Assembly (NCBI RefSeq): GCF_006716065.1
Contig: NZ_VFOL01000001.1
Location: 1,426,001 to 1,490,000 of the forward strand
DNA from: Salinispora arenicola
GTDB taxonomy: Bacteria; Actinomycetota; Actinomycetes; Mycobacteriales; Micromonosporaceae
DNA length: 64,000 nucleotides
Direction of reading: 5' to 3'
The position numbers and the translations under genes were made by a program. Numbering within the stretch: position 1 is the first letter of the stretch; each line of letters opens with the position of its first letter. A model generated the notes under the pieces. It was not told the DNA's origin, did no database searches, and saw nothing but the letters and a program-made list of their open reading frames with translations. Below, piece after piece: positions 34,342 through 42,991 of this stretch.

Positions 34342-36429
34342 TCACAGACGGTAGACGACCACGTCGCCGATCTCCTCCCGGGTGATGCCCAGCCCGTCGA
34401 CCGGTGCGTCGATGCTGATCTCCAAAGGTGTGCCGGCCACCAGATCGCGGGGGATCAGCACGTTGCGAACGCCCAGGGTGCGGAGGTACTCGACGCTTGC
34501 CTGGTCGGGGAACGCGGTCGTCACCTCACGCACGTCCTCGAGCAGGGTCGGGGTGAAGCCACTGCCGCCGTTGACGATGTCCTGGAAGCGGGTGGTCGAC
34601 CAGAGCATGACCGGCTGGTCATGGCTCTGGTCACTGGGCAGCACCAGCAGCGGGCCATCCACCGTGCGCATCGCCTCGGGCTGCACCGGAACGACCGGGT
34701 GTGGGGTGCGGTTGAGCCCTTCCACCGTCACCAACAGCAGTGGAAGCAGCGTGGCCAACCGCAGCCACGGGTTCGGCCAGGAAGGGATCCGCGCGGCGGA
34801 GATCTTTCGGACCCGGCTGGCGAAGGCACTCACCGAGCCGGCCGCGAGCAGACCGAGCAGCAGCGTCGCCCAGAGCATCAGCCGGCCTGGCGTACGCAGA
34901 CCGTTCCACCCGGGTACGTGCTCGAAGAGCGGCACGAGGGTGAAGCGCCCGTCGAAGAACTCGGTCCCCATCGCCAACACCATGCTGACCACGACCCCGG
35001 CCAGCAGCAGGAGCCGGTGCCGGACCCGCCAGACCGAGAAGAAGAGGCCGCCCAACGCGAGGGCGTAGAGGACATAGCCGGGCAGCAACGTCATCTCCGG
35101 GTGCCATGGCAGTGTCGACCGGGCCCCCTCGTGCAGGTCACCCCAGACCCGCGACTCGGCTGGCGCGGTGAGGAAGCCGGTCGCGGGCGGGGAGTACCAG
35201 GCGAGGTCGTCGAGGGTTCGCTCCGCCTGCGGGTGCAGCTTGGCGACGGTGAAGTAGGGCAGGGCCAGCAGCAATCCCACCGCGGCGAAGATCAGCCCGC
35301 CCACCGCGTCGGCGGTGAACAGACGTCGACCGAAGGGGCGCCGGACCGGGCGGACGACCCAGCGTCGCAGCACCCAGGTGATCGTGGCGACCAGCCCGAT
35401 CCCGGCGAGGACGTACGCGAACGGCAGCCCGATGCCGAACCCGAGGCTCAGCTGCCAGGCGGCGACCAGCCACCCGGCGTACACCCACCGGACCCGCCGT
35501 TTCTCCGGGCGGTAGCCGTGCCGCAGCGACCAGCCGTGTCCTCGAGCGAGCATGGCCAGCGCCAGCGGTATACCGCCGTTGGAGACGACGTGCAGGTGCC
35601 CGGCCTGGGCCAACAGCCAGGGAGCGTACGTGTACGTCACCCCGGCGACCGCGGCGCCGATGCGGCCCGCCCCCAACTGTCGGGCCAGCGCGTACGCCCC
35701 GAACGTGGCGAGGGCGTGGGCCAGCACGAACATGATGTTGTAGCGGAGCAGGGCGGCTTCGGGGCCGGAACCGATCATCCCCGCGGGGGCGTACCCCAGC
35801 AACGTGTCGGAGAAGACGAAGCTCCACCGTTCCGGGAAGAACGCGTTGGAGTGCAACAGTCGGCCCGGATCGGTCAACAGCGCGTGTCCGGTCCAGGCCA
35901 TCTGCCATGCCTGCAGGCTCGGATCCCAGTAGTCCTGGGGCAGGGTGTAGCGCGGGTAGCGCAGCGTCGGCCAGGTCATCGCGACGGCCAGGGCCAGTGA
36001 GCCGAGTACCGCGAGCGTCCACTCGTGGGCCAGGAACCGTCCGACAGCGCGGGCTACCCGGCCGGCGCGGGTCGGGACCGGCTCCGGAGCGGGGGCGAAG
36101 GAGGTGAACGGATCCCGTTCATCCTTTTCGGCCGTATCGGTGGCGTCCTTGTCAGCCGGGGAACCGTCTCCTGTGGGAGACGCGCCGTCACCCGTGCTGT
36201 TCTCGGGCTTATCCGTGTCGGTGTCGGTGTCGGTCTTGGTCTTGCCCGTGTCGGTTTCGGACTTGTCGGTGCTGGTCTTGGTCTTGTTTGTGTCGGTCTC
36301 GTGCTTGCTCGTGGTGGTCTCGGGTTTGTCCTTGTCGGCCCGGCGGCTGGTCGGCGTTGCGGCGGGGTCAGTGACCCTTGCCGCCTCGGGGTGTGGTGGC
36401 TGGGCGCCGCCAGCCTGTCCGGTGGTCAT
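34342..36429 (-). CDS. Large GT-C-like integral membrane protein
   Basis: A 695-aa protein. The first ~130 residues are hydrophilic and low in complexity, rich in Thr, Lys and Asp (TKTSTDKSETDTGKTK, then DTDTDTDK), followed by 11-12 hydrophobic helices. The first outer loop has an acidic pattern (LPQDYWDPSLQAWQMAW) like the DxD/ExD region of GT-C glycosyltransferases. The C-terminal ~140 residues are a soluble domain (LLVLPSDQSHDQPVMLWSTTRFQD). It resembles YfhO/GT39-like sugar transferases, but the substrate is unknown. Its ATG overlaps the nfo stop (ATGA), so it is translated from the nfo transcript. Confidence 0.7.
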   Translation of the reverse strand: MTTGQAGGAQPPHPEAARVTDPAATPTSRRADKDKPETTTSKHETDTNKTKTSTDKSETDTGKTKTDTDTDTDKPENSTGDGASPTGDGSPADKDATDTAEKDERDPFTSFAPAPEPVPTRAGRVARAVGRFLAHEWTLAVLGSLALAVAMTWPTLRYPRYTLPQDYWDPSLQAWQMAWTGHALLTDPGRLLHSNAFFPERWSFVFSDTLLGYAPAGMIGSGPEAALLRYNIMFVLAHALATFGAYALARQLGAGRIGAAVAGVTYTYAPWLLAQAGHLHVVSNGGIPLALAMLARGHGWSLRHGYRPEKRRVRWVYAGWLVAAWQLSLGFGIGLPFAYVLAGIGLVATITWVLRRWVVRPVRRPFGRRLFTADAVGGLIFAAVGLLLALPYFTVAKLHPQAERTLDDLAWYSPPATGFLTAPAESRVWGDLHEGARSTLPWHPEMTLLPGYVLYALALGGLFFSVWRVRHRLLLLAGVVVSMVLAMGTEFFDGRFTLVPLFEHVPGWNGLRTPGRLMLWATLLLGLLAAGSVSAFASRVRKISAARIPSWPNPWLRLATLLPLLLVTVEGLNRTPHPVVPVQPEAMRTVDGPLLVLPSDQSHDQPVMLWSTTRFQDIVNGGSGFTPTLLEDVREVTTAFPDQASVEYLRTLGVRNVLIPRDLVAGTPLEISIDAPVDGLGITREEIGDVVVYRL

Positions 36430-37217
36430 GTGTTCGTAACCGACACGCCGAGCTGATCCCGGAGGAAGGTGATGTCGGCCGCCTGGCCGTCCGCTCCGCC
36501 TGGTGTCTCGACCACCACCGGGGCGTCAGCCGCGCGAATGACCGTAACCACCTGCTCCGGGTCGATCGTGCCGCCGGTCAGATTGTCGTGTCGGTCCTGG
36601 CCCGAGTTGAAGGCGCCCTTGGAGTTGTTGGCGTGCACCAGGTCGATCCGGCCGGTGATCGCCTTGATCCGGTCGACCAGCCCGAGTAGCTCCTCGCCAC
36701 CGGCGTGGGCGTGGCAGGTGTCCAGGCAGAATCCCACCTCGTGGTCGCCGATCGCGTCCCAGAGCCGGGCGAGCGCGTCCAGCCGGCGGGCGCAGGCGTT
36801 GTTGCCGCCGGCGGTGTTCTCGATGAGCACAGGTACGCCGAAGCCTCCGGATTCCGCCGCGTACTCGAAGGCTTTACGCCAGTTGTCAAAGCCGGTGGCG
36901 AGGTCGTCACCCGCGTTGACGTGACCACCGTGCACGATGAGGCCACGGGCCCCGACAGCGGCGGCGGCCCGGGCGTGTGCGAGCAGGAGCTTGCGGCTGG
37001 GAATCCGGATGCGGTTGTTCAACGTGGCCACGTTGATGACGTACGGCGCGTGCACATAGATGTCCACCTCGGCGCTGCGCAGCCAGTCGGCGTCCGCCCG
37101 TGGTTTCGGTGCCTTCCAGCCCTGTGGGTCGGAAAGGAAGAACTGCACGGTGTCCGCGGCTCTGGCGGTCGCCTCCGTCAGTGGGTCGGCCGAATCGACG
37201 TGGGCTCCGATACGCAT
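36426..37217 (-). CDS. nfo: Deoxyribonuclease IV (AP endonuclease)
   Basis: A 263-aa TIM-barrel repair enzyme that cuts DNA 5' to abasic sites. The family's zinc-binding residues are visible in order: YVHAPYVINVAT, LIVHGGHV, PVLIENTAGG, FCLDTCHAHAGG, DLVHANNSKGAFNSGQDRH and the terminal VVVETPGG. The length is normal. ATG 37217 opens directly with the conserved MRIGAHVDSA. It is co-transcribed with a membrane protein that follows with a 4-base overlap, a pairing with no obvious functional reason. Confidence 0.93.
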   Translation of the reverse strand: MRIGAHVDSADPLTEATARAADTVQFFLSDPQGWKAPKPRADADWLRSAEVDIYVHAPYVINVATLNNRIRIPSRKLLLAHARAAAAVGARGLIVHGGHVNAGDDLATGFDNWRKAFEYAAESGGFGVPVLIENTAGGNNACARRLDALARLWDAIGDHEVGFCLDTCHAHAGGEELLGLVDRIKAITGRIDLVHANNSKGAFNSGQDRHDNLTGGTIDPEQVVTVIRAADAPVVVETPGGADGQAADITFLRDQLGVSVTNT

Positions 37218-37819
37218 GCTGGGGAGCCTACGTCGAGTTCACGTCAGCCGTTGAGCGCAGTGCGGCGAGGGCGCGTCACCGGATCGGTCAGACATCGTTG
37301 ACCGGGATGGGAAGCGGTCGGTCGCGCGCACCCCCGGATGCCGTATCCGGACTGTCCCGCCGGAACCGGGATGCCCTGGTGCGGCGTGGTGGACCGTCCC
37401 TGGCTCGGGCGGAAGCACCGGTCTATGAAGATTGTCAGAGATTTTCCGGATTCTCCGACAAGTTCCTTACATCAGGGATATCGTCGGGGAAACAACACGA
37501 TGAAGCCCCGCGGGGCGTCGCCGGTCCAACCTCATCGGTGTGGTCGTTCCTCCCCAGGTCCCACCCAAGGAATGCGGACGGGACGCCCCGCGGCCTCTGG
37601 TCACGGGGGGTCCGCCTCGACATCGACGTCGGAGCTGGGCTCCCCGTGAACCGTGTCCGGTAGGCCTTCCCACCACCCCGGGCATGATCGTTCGGACCGG
37701 GTATCCTGGTCCGGTTGTCCACGTCCGGCCGGGTTCCCCCGGTTCGGACCGGGCCACGACGCACGACCTCCTGCCACGGAAGGACCGTGGCCGCCTAGCC
37801 CACAGGAGGTGAGCACGTC
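37218..37819. other. Divergent spacer and rpsF leader
   Basis: A 602-bp gap between nfo (minus) and rpsF (plus). CCGCGGGGCGTC (37508-37519) and GACGCCCCGCGG (37582-37593) form a perfect 12-bp inverted repeat, and CCCCGCGGGG (37506-37515) is palindromic by itself. TATCCT at 37702-37707 may be a -10 box for the ribosomal operon, giving a leader of about 110 nt. In many bacteria the rpsF leader binds the S6-S18 complex; I cannot confirm that structure here. No gene was found. Confidence 0.4.
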
Positions 37820-38110
37820 TTGCGTCATTACGAGATCATGGTGATCCTCGACTCCAGCCTTGAGGAGCGCACCGTCGCCCCGTCGCTCGACACGTACCTG
37901 AACGTGATTCGGACCGCGGGTGGCTCAGTCGAGAAGACCGATGTGTGGGGCCGCCGGCGCCTCGCGTACGAGATCGACAAGAAGACCGAGGGTATCTACG
38001 CCGTCATCGACCTGCAGGCGACGCCAGCGGCGGTGGCTGAGCTGGAGCGTCAGCTGCGGCTCAACGAGTCGGTGCTACGTACCAAGGTCATCCGGCCGGA
38101 AGTGCGCTGA
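37820..38110 (+). CDS. rpsF: 30S ribosomal protein S6
   Basis: A 96-aa S6 protein that pairs with S18 on the 30S platform. It opens with the family-typical [15 protein letters not shown] and contains [23 protein letters not shown]. The start is TTG at 37820: AGGAGGTGA ends 8 bases before it, and the nearby GTG at 37809 is out of frame. A TTG start on a highly expressed ribosomal gene is unusual. It is the first gene of the rpsF-ssb-rpsR-rplI cluster. Confidence 0.95.
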   Translation: MRHYEIMVILDSSLEERTVAPSLDTYLNVIRTAGGSVEKTDVWGRRRLAYEIDKKTEGIYAVIDLQATPAAVAELERQLRLNESVLRTKVIRPEVR

Positions 38111-38216
38111 CCGCACCCCGACACCGACCCCGACACCCCCGGATCAGCCTCGTCGGCATTGTCGGACGGCTCTGGAAGCCTGTACGGCGAGACGATGAGT
38201 GCGCGAGGAGATGGTC

Positions 38217-38720
38217 ATGGCAGGAGACACCATCATCACGGTCATCGGTAACCTGACCGATGACCCCGAGTTGCGATTCACCCCCTCCGGTGCGGCAGTC
38301 GCCAAGTTCCGGGTGGCCTCGACGCCCCGGTTCTTTGACAAGTCGTCCAGCGAGTGGAAGGACGGCGAGCCGTTGTTCCTCTCGTGCACCGTGTGGCGGC
38401 AGGCCGCCGAGCACGTCGCGGAGTCGCTGCAGCGCGGCACCCGCGTGATCGTCTCGGGCCGGCTGCGTCAGCGGTCGTACGAGACCCGCGAGGGTGAGAA
38501 GCGCACCGTCATCGAGCTGGAGGTCGACGAGATCGGCCCGTCGCTGCGCTACGCCACGGCGAAGGTGCAGAAGATGTCCCGCTCGGGCGGTGGTGGTTTT
38601 GGTGGTGGTGGCGGCCAGGGCGGCGGAGGCAACTTCGACGACCCCTGGGCCTCGGCCTCTCCCGCGCCCTCGCGTGGCGGTTCCGGTGGTGGCAACTTCG
38701 ACGAGGAGCCTCCGTTCTGA
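38217..38720 (+). CDS. ssb: Single-stranded DNA-binding protein
   Basis: A 167-aa SSB. The OB-fold occupies residues 1-112 ([61 protein letters not shown]). It is followed by a Gly-rich linker (about 122-160) and the acidic tip FDEEPPF that recruits replication and repair proteins. ATG 38217 is chosen because GAGGAG lies 6 bases upstream; GTG 38199 is too early. It overlaps an ATG in the rpsR frame at its stop. Confidence 0.95.
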   Translation: MAGDTIITVIGNLTDDPELRFTPSGAAVAKFRVASTPRFFDKSSSEWKDGEPLFLSCTVWRQAAEHVAESLQRGTRVIVSGRLRQRSYETREGEKRTVIELEVDEIGPSLRYATAKVQKMSRSGGGGFGGGGGQGGGGNFDDPWASASPAPSRGGSGGGNFDEEPPF

Positions 38721-38761
38721 TGGCGCAGAGCGCCCGCAATCGCAAACCAGGAGCAAGGTCA

Positions 38762-39001
38762 ATGGCCAAGGCTGCGGCACTTCGCAAGCCGAAGAAGAAG
38801 GTGAACCCGCTCGACAAGGACGGGATCACGTACATCGATTACAAGGACACCGCGCTGCTGCGCAAGTTCATCTCCGACCGCGGCAAGATCCGCGCTCGGC
38901 GGGTGACCGGCGTGACCTCGCAGCAGCAGCGGCAGATCGCCCGTGCGGTCAAGAACGCCCGCGAGATGGCGCTTCTGCCGTACACGGCGACGGCTCGCTG
39001 A
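38762..39001 (+). CDS. rpsR: 30S ribosomal protein S18
   Basis: A 79-aa S18 with [34 protein letters not shown] and [34 protein letters not shown] 38762 gives the usual [13 protein letters not shown] start; an upstream ATG at 38720, overlapping the ssb stop, would add 14 residues. S18 proteins without the CxxC zinc residues, as here, are the C-minus type. Confidence 0.95.
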   Translation: MAKAAALRKPKKKVNPLDKDGITYIDYKDTALLRKFISDRGKIRARRVTGVTSQQQRQIARAVKNAREMALLPYTATAR

Positions 39002-39015
39002 GGGGAGGCGCCGAA

Positions 39016-39462
39016 ATGAAGATCATCCTGACCCAGGAGGTGTCCGGCCTCGGTGCCCCCGGCGACATCGTCGAGGTCAAGAACGGTTACGGCCGTAACT
39101 ACCTGCTGCCGCAGGGCTTCGCGATCGCCTGGACCAAGGGTGCGGAGAAGCAGGTCACGCTCATCAAGCGGGCCCGGTCGGCCCGCGAGATCCGTGACCT
39201 CGGCCACGCCAACGAGGTCAAGGGCCAGCTCGAAGGGCTGAAGGTGACCCTGAAGGCCCGCGCCGGCGACGGCGGCCGGCTGTTCGGTTCGGTCACCGCG
39301 GCCGAGATCGTCGCGGCGGTCAAGGCCGCCGGTGGCCCGACGCTGGACCGCCGTCGGCTCGAGCTGCCCGGTCACATCAAGTCGATCGGTTCCTACCCGG
39401 TACGGATCAAGCTGCACCCCGAGGTGACCGCCGCATTCGACCTGAGCGTCGTTCAGGGCTGA
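39016..39462 (+). CDS. rplI: 50S ribosomal protein L9
   Basis: A 148-aa L9 with the classic N-terminal domain (MKIILTQEVSGLGAPGDIVEVKNGYGRNYLLP), a long central helix (about 40-75), and a C-terminal domain containing LFGSVTAAEIVAAVK and HPEVTAAFDLSV. ATG 39016 is preceded by GGGGAGG. It is the last gene of the ribosomal cluster, with a 15-bp terminator 37 bases downstream. Confidence 0.95.
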   Translation: MKIILTQEVSGLGAPGDIVEVKNGYGRNYLLPQGFAIAWTKGAEKQVTLIKRARSAREIRDLGHANEVKGQLEGLKVTLKARAGDGGRLFGSVTAAEIVAAVKAAGGPTLDRRRLELPGHIKSIGSYPVRIKLHPEVTAAFDLSVVQG

Positions 39463-39498
39463 CACCAACCGCACCATCGATCACCACCCGCACCACCG

Positions 39499-39532
39499 AT
39501 CGGGCCCGCGCCGGACACGGCGCGGGCCCGAT
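39499..39532 (+). terminator. Strong terminator after rplI
   Basis: ATCGGGCCCGCGCCG (39499-39513) and CGGCGCGGGCCCGAT (39518-39532) form a perfect 15-bp stem with a 4-nt loop, followed by a T-rich TCGTGTCTTTCCT stretch. Confidence 0.88.
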
Positions 39533-39694
39533 TCGTGTCTTTCCTGCCGGCCTGGTCCGACGGCGGTCCGCGGTCAGCCGTCCGGTCCGCGAACCGTGGT
39601 CCCGCGGTCAGCCGCGTGGCTGCCTCGCTGGTCAGCACAGCAGGGCCCCCGGACGCCCGCCGCCGGCATCACCCGTCCGGTCGGGTTTTCCTCC

Positions 39695-39809
39695 TCCACA
39701 GGGTGTGGACGGCATATTCCCAGCTCAGCCCCATGCTGGGGCAGGTTCCCCAACGGTTTTCCACAGGATGTGCACATGCTGCGCACATCCCTGCCCCCCG
39801 GTATCCACA
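39695..39809. promoter_or_regulatory. Cluster of DnaA-box-like sites upstream of dnaB
   Basis: TCCACA-GGG-TGTGGA (39695-39709) is a back-to-back pair of DnaA-box cores. TTTTCCACA (39757-39765) and GTATCCACA (39801-39809) each differ by one base from TTATCCACA. The palindrome ATGTGCACAT (39768-39777) lies between the latter two. The cluster lies 165-280 bp before dnaB in an otherwise gene-free 512-bp gap, and could couple helicase expression to DnaA. The distance to any oriC is unknown. Confidence 0.5.
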
Positions 39810-39974
39810 GGTTGTCCCGAGACTCGTCCACCGCTGCTGTTGAGTCGCTGACCTCGTCTTCCGTATGGTTGCCACCCGACCCGCCGCACGATGGCCCCCG
39901 ATCGCCCTGCGGGTCGACAAGTTTCGTGCCCCGGCGGTGGAGCCGGGACGATGATCCGGTGTGGAGGGGGAACC

Positions 39975-42509
39975 GTGTCGGTCGCCGACGACATCCCAGC
40001 CGACCCGCGCGCTGGCGGGCCGCCGTCGGTGCCGGTGCAGCGGGACGGCCAGTTCGAGAAGACACCACCGCAGGACATCGCCGCCGAGCAGTGCGTGCTC
40101 GGTGGGATGCTCCTCTCCAAGGACGCGATCGCCGACGTCGTCGAGATCCTCAAGAGCAACGACTTCTATCGACCCGTCCACGCCACCGTCTTCGACACGA
40201 TCCTCGAGATCTACGGCCGGGGCGAACCAGCCGATTCGATCACCGTGGCGGCGGCCCTGGCCGACTCGGGTGACCTGGTCCGGATCGGTGGCGCACCGTA
40301 CCTGCACACGCTGATCGCGAGCGTGCCCACCGCGGCCAACGCCGCCTACTACGCCCGGATCGTCAGCGAGCGGGCCGTGCTACGGCGACTGGTCGAGGCT
40401 GGTACCCGCATCGTGCAGCTCGGCTTTGGCACCGCCGCCGGTGGCAGCCGGGACGTGGACGACGTCGTCGACCTCGCCCAGCAGGCTGTCTACGACGTCA
40501 CCGAGCGGCGGGTCAGCGAAGACTTCGCCGTCCTCGCCGACATGCTCCAGCCCACGCTCGACGAGATCGAGGCGGTTGGTGCCCAGAGCGGCGTGATGAC
40601 CGGCGTGCCCACCGGCTTCACCGACCTCGACCGACTCCTCAACGGCCTGCACGCCGGCCAGCTCATCATCGTGGCCGGGCGGCCCGGTCTGGGAAAGTCC
40701 ACGGCGAGTATGGACTTCGCGCGGAATGCCGCGATCCGCGCCAACCAAGCCTCGGCGATCTTCTCGTTGGAAATGAGCAAGGTCGAGATCGTCATGCGGC
40801 TTCTCTCGGCCGAGGCCCGGGTGCCACTGCACGTACTGCGCAGCGGTCAGCTCTCCGACGACGACTGGACGAAGCTCGCCCGATGCATGGGCGAGATCAG
40901 CGAGGCACCACTCTTCGTCGACGACACACCGAGCATGAACCTGATGGAGATCCGGGCCAAGGCGCGGCGGCTCAAACAGCGACACGACCTCAAACTCATC
41001 GTCGTCGACTACCTCCAGCTGATGACCTCGCCGAAGCGGACGGAGAGCCGTCAGCAGGAGGTCGCCGACCTGTCGCGTGGCCTCAAACTGCTGGCCAAGG
41101 AGGTCGAGTGCCCGGTCATCGCGGTCAGCCAGCTGAACCGTGGCCCCGAGCAACGGACCGACAAGCGGCCCCAACTGTCCGATCTGCGGGAGTCGGGCTG
41201 CCTCACGGCGGACACCCGACTGATCCGGGCCGACACCAATGCCGAGGTGACATTGGGTGAGTTGCTGCGGGACGGGGCCAAGGACGTACCGGTCTGGGCC
41301 CTCGATGACAGCCTTCGCTACACCCCACACACGATGACACACGTCTTCCCCAGCGGACGTCGCCCGGTGTTCCGGATGACACTCGTCTCCGGCAAGCAGA
41401 TCGACGCGACGTCGAACCACCCCTTCCTCGCCTTCGCCGGATGGATGCCACTCGGCGAACTCAGCCCCGGTACCCGGATCGCAGTCCCGCGACACGTCCC
41501 GGCACCGCTCGACGTTCGACCCTGGGCCGACGCGGAGGTCGTGCTGCTGGCGCGGCTGGTCGGTGGCCGCCCCTGGGCGCAGGAACAACCCGTCCGGTAC
41601 GACCTCGGGTCGGTTGGCCCGCACTCGACCGAGAGCTGCCTCCCGTCGGCCGTGTTCGGCCTACCGAAGCGACAGATCACGCTCTTCCTGCGGCACCTGT
41701 GGGCCGCGGGTGGCACGGTGACCCCGAACGGCAGCCGGGGCGGCCGGATTCACCTCGCGTCGCCCAGTCGTCGCATCCTCGACGACGTCTCCCGCCTTCT
41801 GCTCCGGTACGGGATCACGACCCGGCTGACGCCCGGGGCCGGCACGACCCATCGTCGCCACCACACCCTTGACGTTTCGGGTCGGGACGACCAGCTGCGC
41901 TTCCTGCGTGAGATCGGCGTACCCGGTGAGCAGTCCCGCGCCTGTGCTCGACTGCTCGCCGCGCTGGAGTCCCGCAGAAACAACGCCAAGGTCACACCGG
42001 TACCGGGTGAGGTGTGGAGCCAGGTACGGGAGGTCCTCACCGAGACCGGGGTGGGTAACCGGGAGCGCGGCGGGGCCGGGGGGGCCGGCACGCGGCTGGG
42101 TGGCGCACGGCTGGGCGGGGGCGCCCTGCGAAAGGCGCCGGTCAGTCACTCGCGGCTGAGCGGGATAGCAGCGGTCCTCGACACCGCCAACCTGGATCTG
42201 CACGCCACGAACGATGTCCTCTGGGACGAGATCGTCTCGATCGAGTCGCTCGGTGAGCGGGACGTGTACGACGCGACGGTGCTGGGCACCCACAACTTCA
42301 TCGCCAACGGCATCGCCACCCACAACTCCATCGAGCAGGACGCCGACGTCGTCATTCTGCTGCACCGCGACGACTACTACGACAAGGAGTCACCGCGGGC
42401 CGGGGAAGCGGACTTCGTCGTCGCCAAGCACCGGAACGGGCCGACCGACACGGTGACGGTGGCGGCGCAGCTCCACCTGTCGCGCTTCGTGGACATGGCG
42501 ATCGTGTGA
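39975..42509 (+). CDS. dnaB: Replicative DNA helicase DnaB with intein
   Basis: An 844-aa precursor; the mature helicase would be about 468 aa. The N-terminal DnaG-interacting domain (about 25-130) has PPQDIAAEQCVLGGMLLSKDAI. The RecA-like domain has Walker A GRPGLGKS (about 235-242), the Walker B-containing IVVDYLQLM, and SQLNRGPEQRTDKRPQLSDLRESG. There the intein (409-784) interrupts, and SIEQDADVVILLHRDDYY continues after it. It unwinds DNA at the replication fork. GTG 39975 has GGAGG 8-10 bases upstream. Protein splicing is needed for an active helicase. Confidence 0.95.
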   Translation: MSVADDIPADPRAGGPPSVPVQRDGQFEKTPPQDIAAEQCVLGGMLLSKDAIADVVEILKSNDFYRPVHATVFDTILEIYGRGEPADSITVAAALADSGDLVRIGGAPYLHTLIASVPTAANAAYYARIVSERAVLRRLVEAGTRIVQLGFGTAAGGSRDVDDVVDLAQQAVYDVTERRVSEDFAVLADMLQPTLDEIEAVGAQSGVMTGVPTGFTDLDRLLNGLHAGQLIIVAGRPGLGKSTASMDFARNAAIRANQASAIFSLEMSKVEIVMRLLSAEARVPLHVLRSGQLSDDDWTKLARCMGEISEAPLFVDDTPSMNLMEIRAKARRLKQRHDLKLIVVDYLQLMTSPKRTESRQQEVADLSRGLKLLAKEVECPVIAVSQLNRGPEQRTDKRPQLSDLRESGCLTADTRLIRADTNAEVTLGELLRDGAKDVPVWALDDSLRYTPHTMTHVFPSGRRPVFRMTLVSGKQIDATSNHPFLAFAGWMPLGELSPGTRIAVPRHVPAPLDVRPWADAEVVLLARLVGGRPWAQEQPVRYDLGSVGPHSTESCLPSAVFGLPKRQITLFLRHLWAAGGTVTPNGSRGGRIHLASPSRRILDDVSRLLLRYGITTRLTPGAGTTHRRHHTLDVSGRDDQLRFLREIGVPGEQSRACARLLAALESRRNNAKVTPVPGEVWSQVREVLTETGVGNRERGGAGGAGTRLGGARLGGGALRKAPVSHSRLSGIAAVLDTANLDLHATNDVLWDEIVSIESLGERDVYDATVLGTHNFIANGIATHNSIEQDADVVILLHRDDYYDKESPRAGEADFVVAKHRNGPTDTVTVAAQLHLSRFVDMAIV
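41199..42326 (+). other. Intein within dnaB (376 aa)
   Basis: The intein begins at Cys409 (CLTADTRLIRAD, block A). Block B with TSNHPFL follows, and it ends VYDATVLGTHNFIANGIATHN (blocks F/G) before Ser+1. The insertion point RESG/SIEQDAD is the known DnaB-b site. A LAGLIDADG-type region is recognisable but degenerate: LLARLVGGRPW and LRHLWAAGGTV lack the acidic residues expected in each motif (DG becomes GG). A Gly/Arg-rich low-complexity stretch near 42055-42125 replaces part of the middle. The splicing residues (Cys1, HN-Ser) are intact, so it probably still splices but no longer homes. Confidence 0.9.
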
Positions 42510-42585
42510 GCCGGCCCACCGACCGATGAACGTTCGGAAGGGCCCCGGGTGCGCGGTGGGGCCCTTCGGACGTGCGTGGTGATTC

Positions 42586-42969
42586 TCAGCCGAGCAGGTC
42601 GCCCAGGAAGCCCTTGTGCTTCTTCCGCCGGTGCCCGTGGTAGCCCCAGTGCTGGCCGTGGCTGCCGTACTGCTGGCCGTGGCTGCCATACGCCGGGGCC
42701 GGTGCCGGGTAACCGTGCGCGGGTGGGGGCGGGGGCGGGACGGTGCCGTAGCCGGGCTGTTGCGGGGGCGGGTACCCACCGGGCTGGCTGGGTTGGGCGG
42801 GCGCAGGAGCGGCTTGCTGCCGGTTCCAGTTGGCCTCCGCCTCGAACAGCTTCTCCAGTTCGCCGCGGTCGAGGAAGATTCCCCGGCATTCGCTGCACTG
42901 ATCGATGACGACGCCACTGCGCTCGTACTGGCGCATGTCGCCGTGACACTTGGGACAGGTGAGGCTCAT
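42586..42969 (-). CDS. Zinc-ribbon (zf-TFIIB-type) protein with proline-rich tail
   Basis: A 127-aa protein. The N-terminal zinc ribbon has CPKCHGDM (5-12) and CSECRGIFLDRGELEKL (about 25-41), the zf-TFIIB pattern. A Pro/Gln/Gly/Tyr-rich disordered tail follows, ending in HGQ repeats and a basic HRRKKHKGFLGDLLG segment. This family is widespread in actinobacteria with unknown function. ATG 42969 and ATG 42972 are adjacent. It follows the phosphoribosyltransferase gene by 22 bp. Confidence 0.8.
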   Translation of the reverse strand: MSLTCPKCHGDMRQYERSGVVIDQCSECRGIFLDRGELEKLFEAEANWNRQQAAPAPAQPSQPGGYPPPQQPGYGTVPPPPPPAHGYPAPAPAYGSHGQQYGSHGQHWGYHGHRRKKHKGFLGDLLG

Positions 42970-42991
42970 CATCCGACCGTACCTGGTTGAC

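Noticed and set aside
20153..37819. tRNA-linked genomic island
   Set aside because: No tRNA gene, integrase or clear attachment site was found at either edge; only IS remnants and one internal repeat pair.
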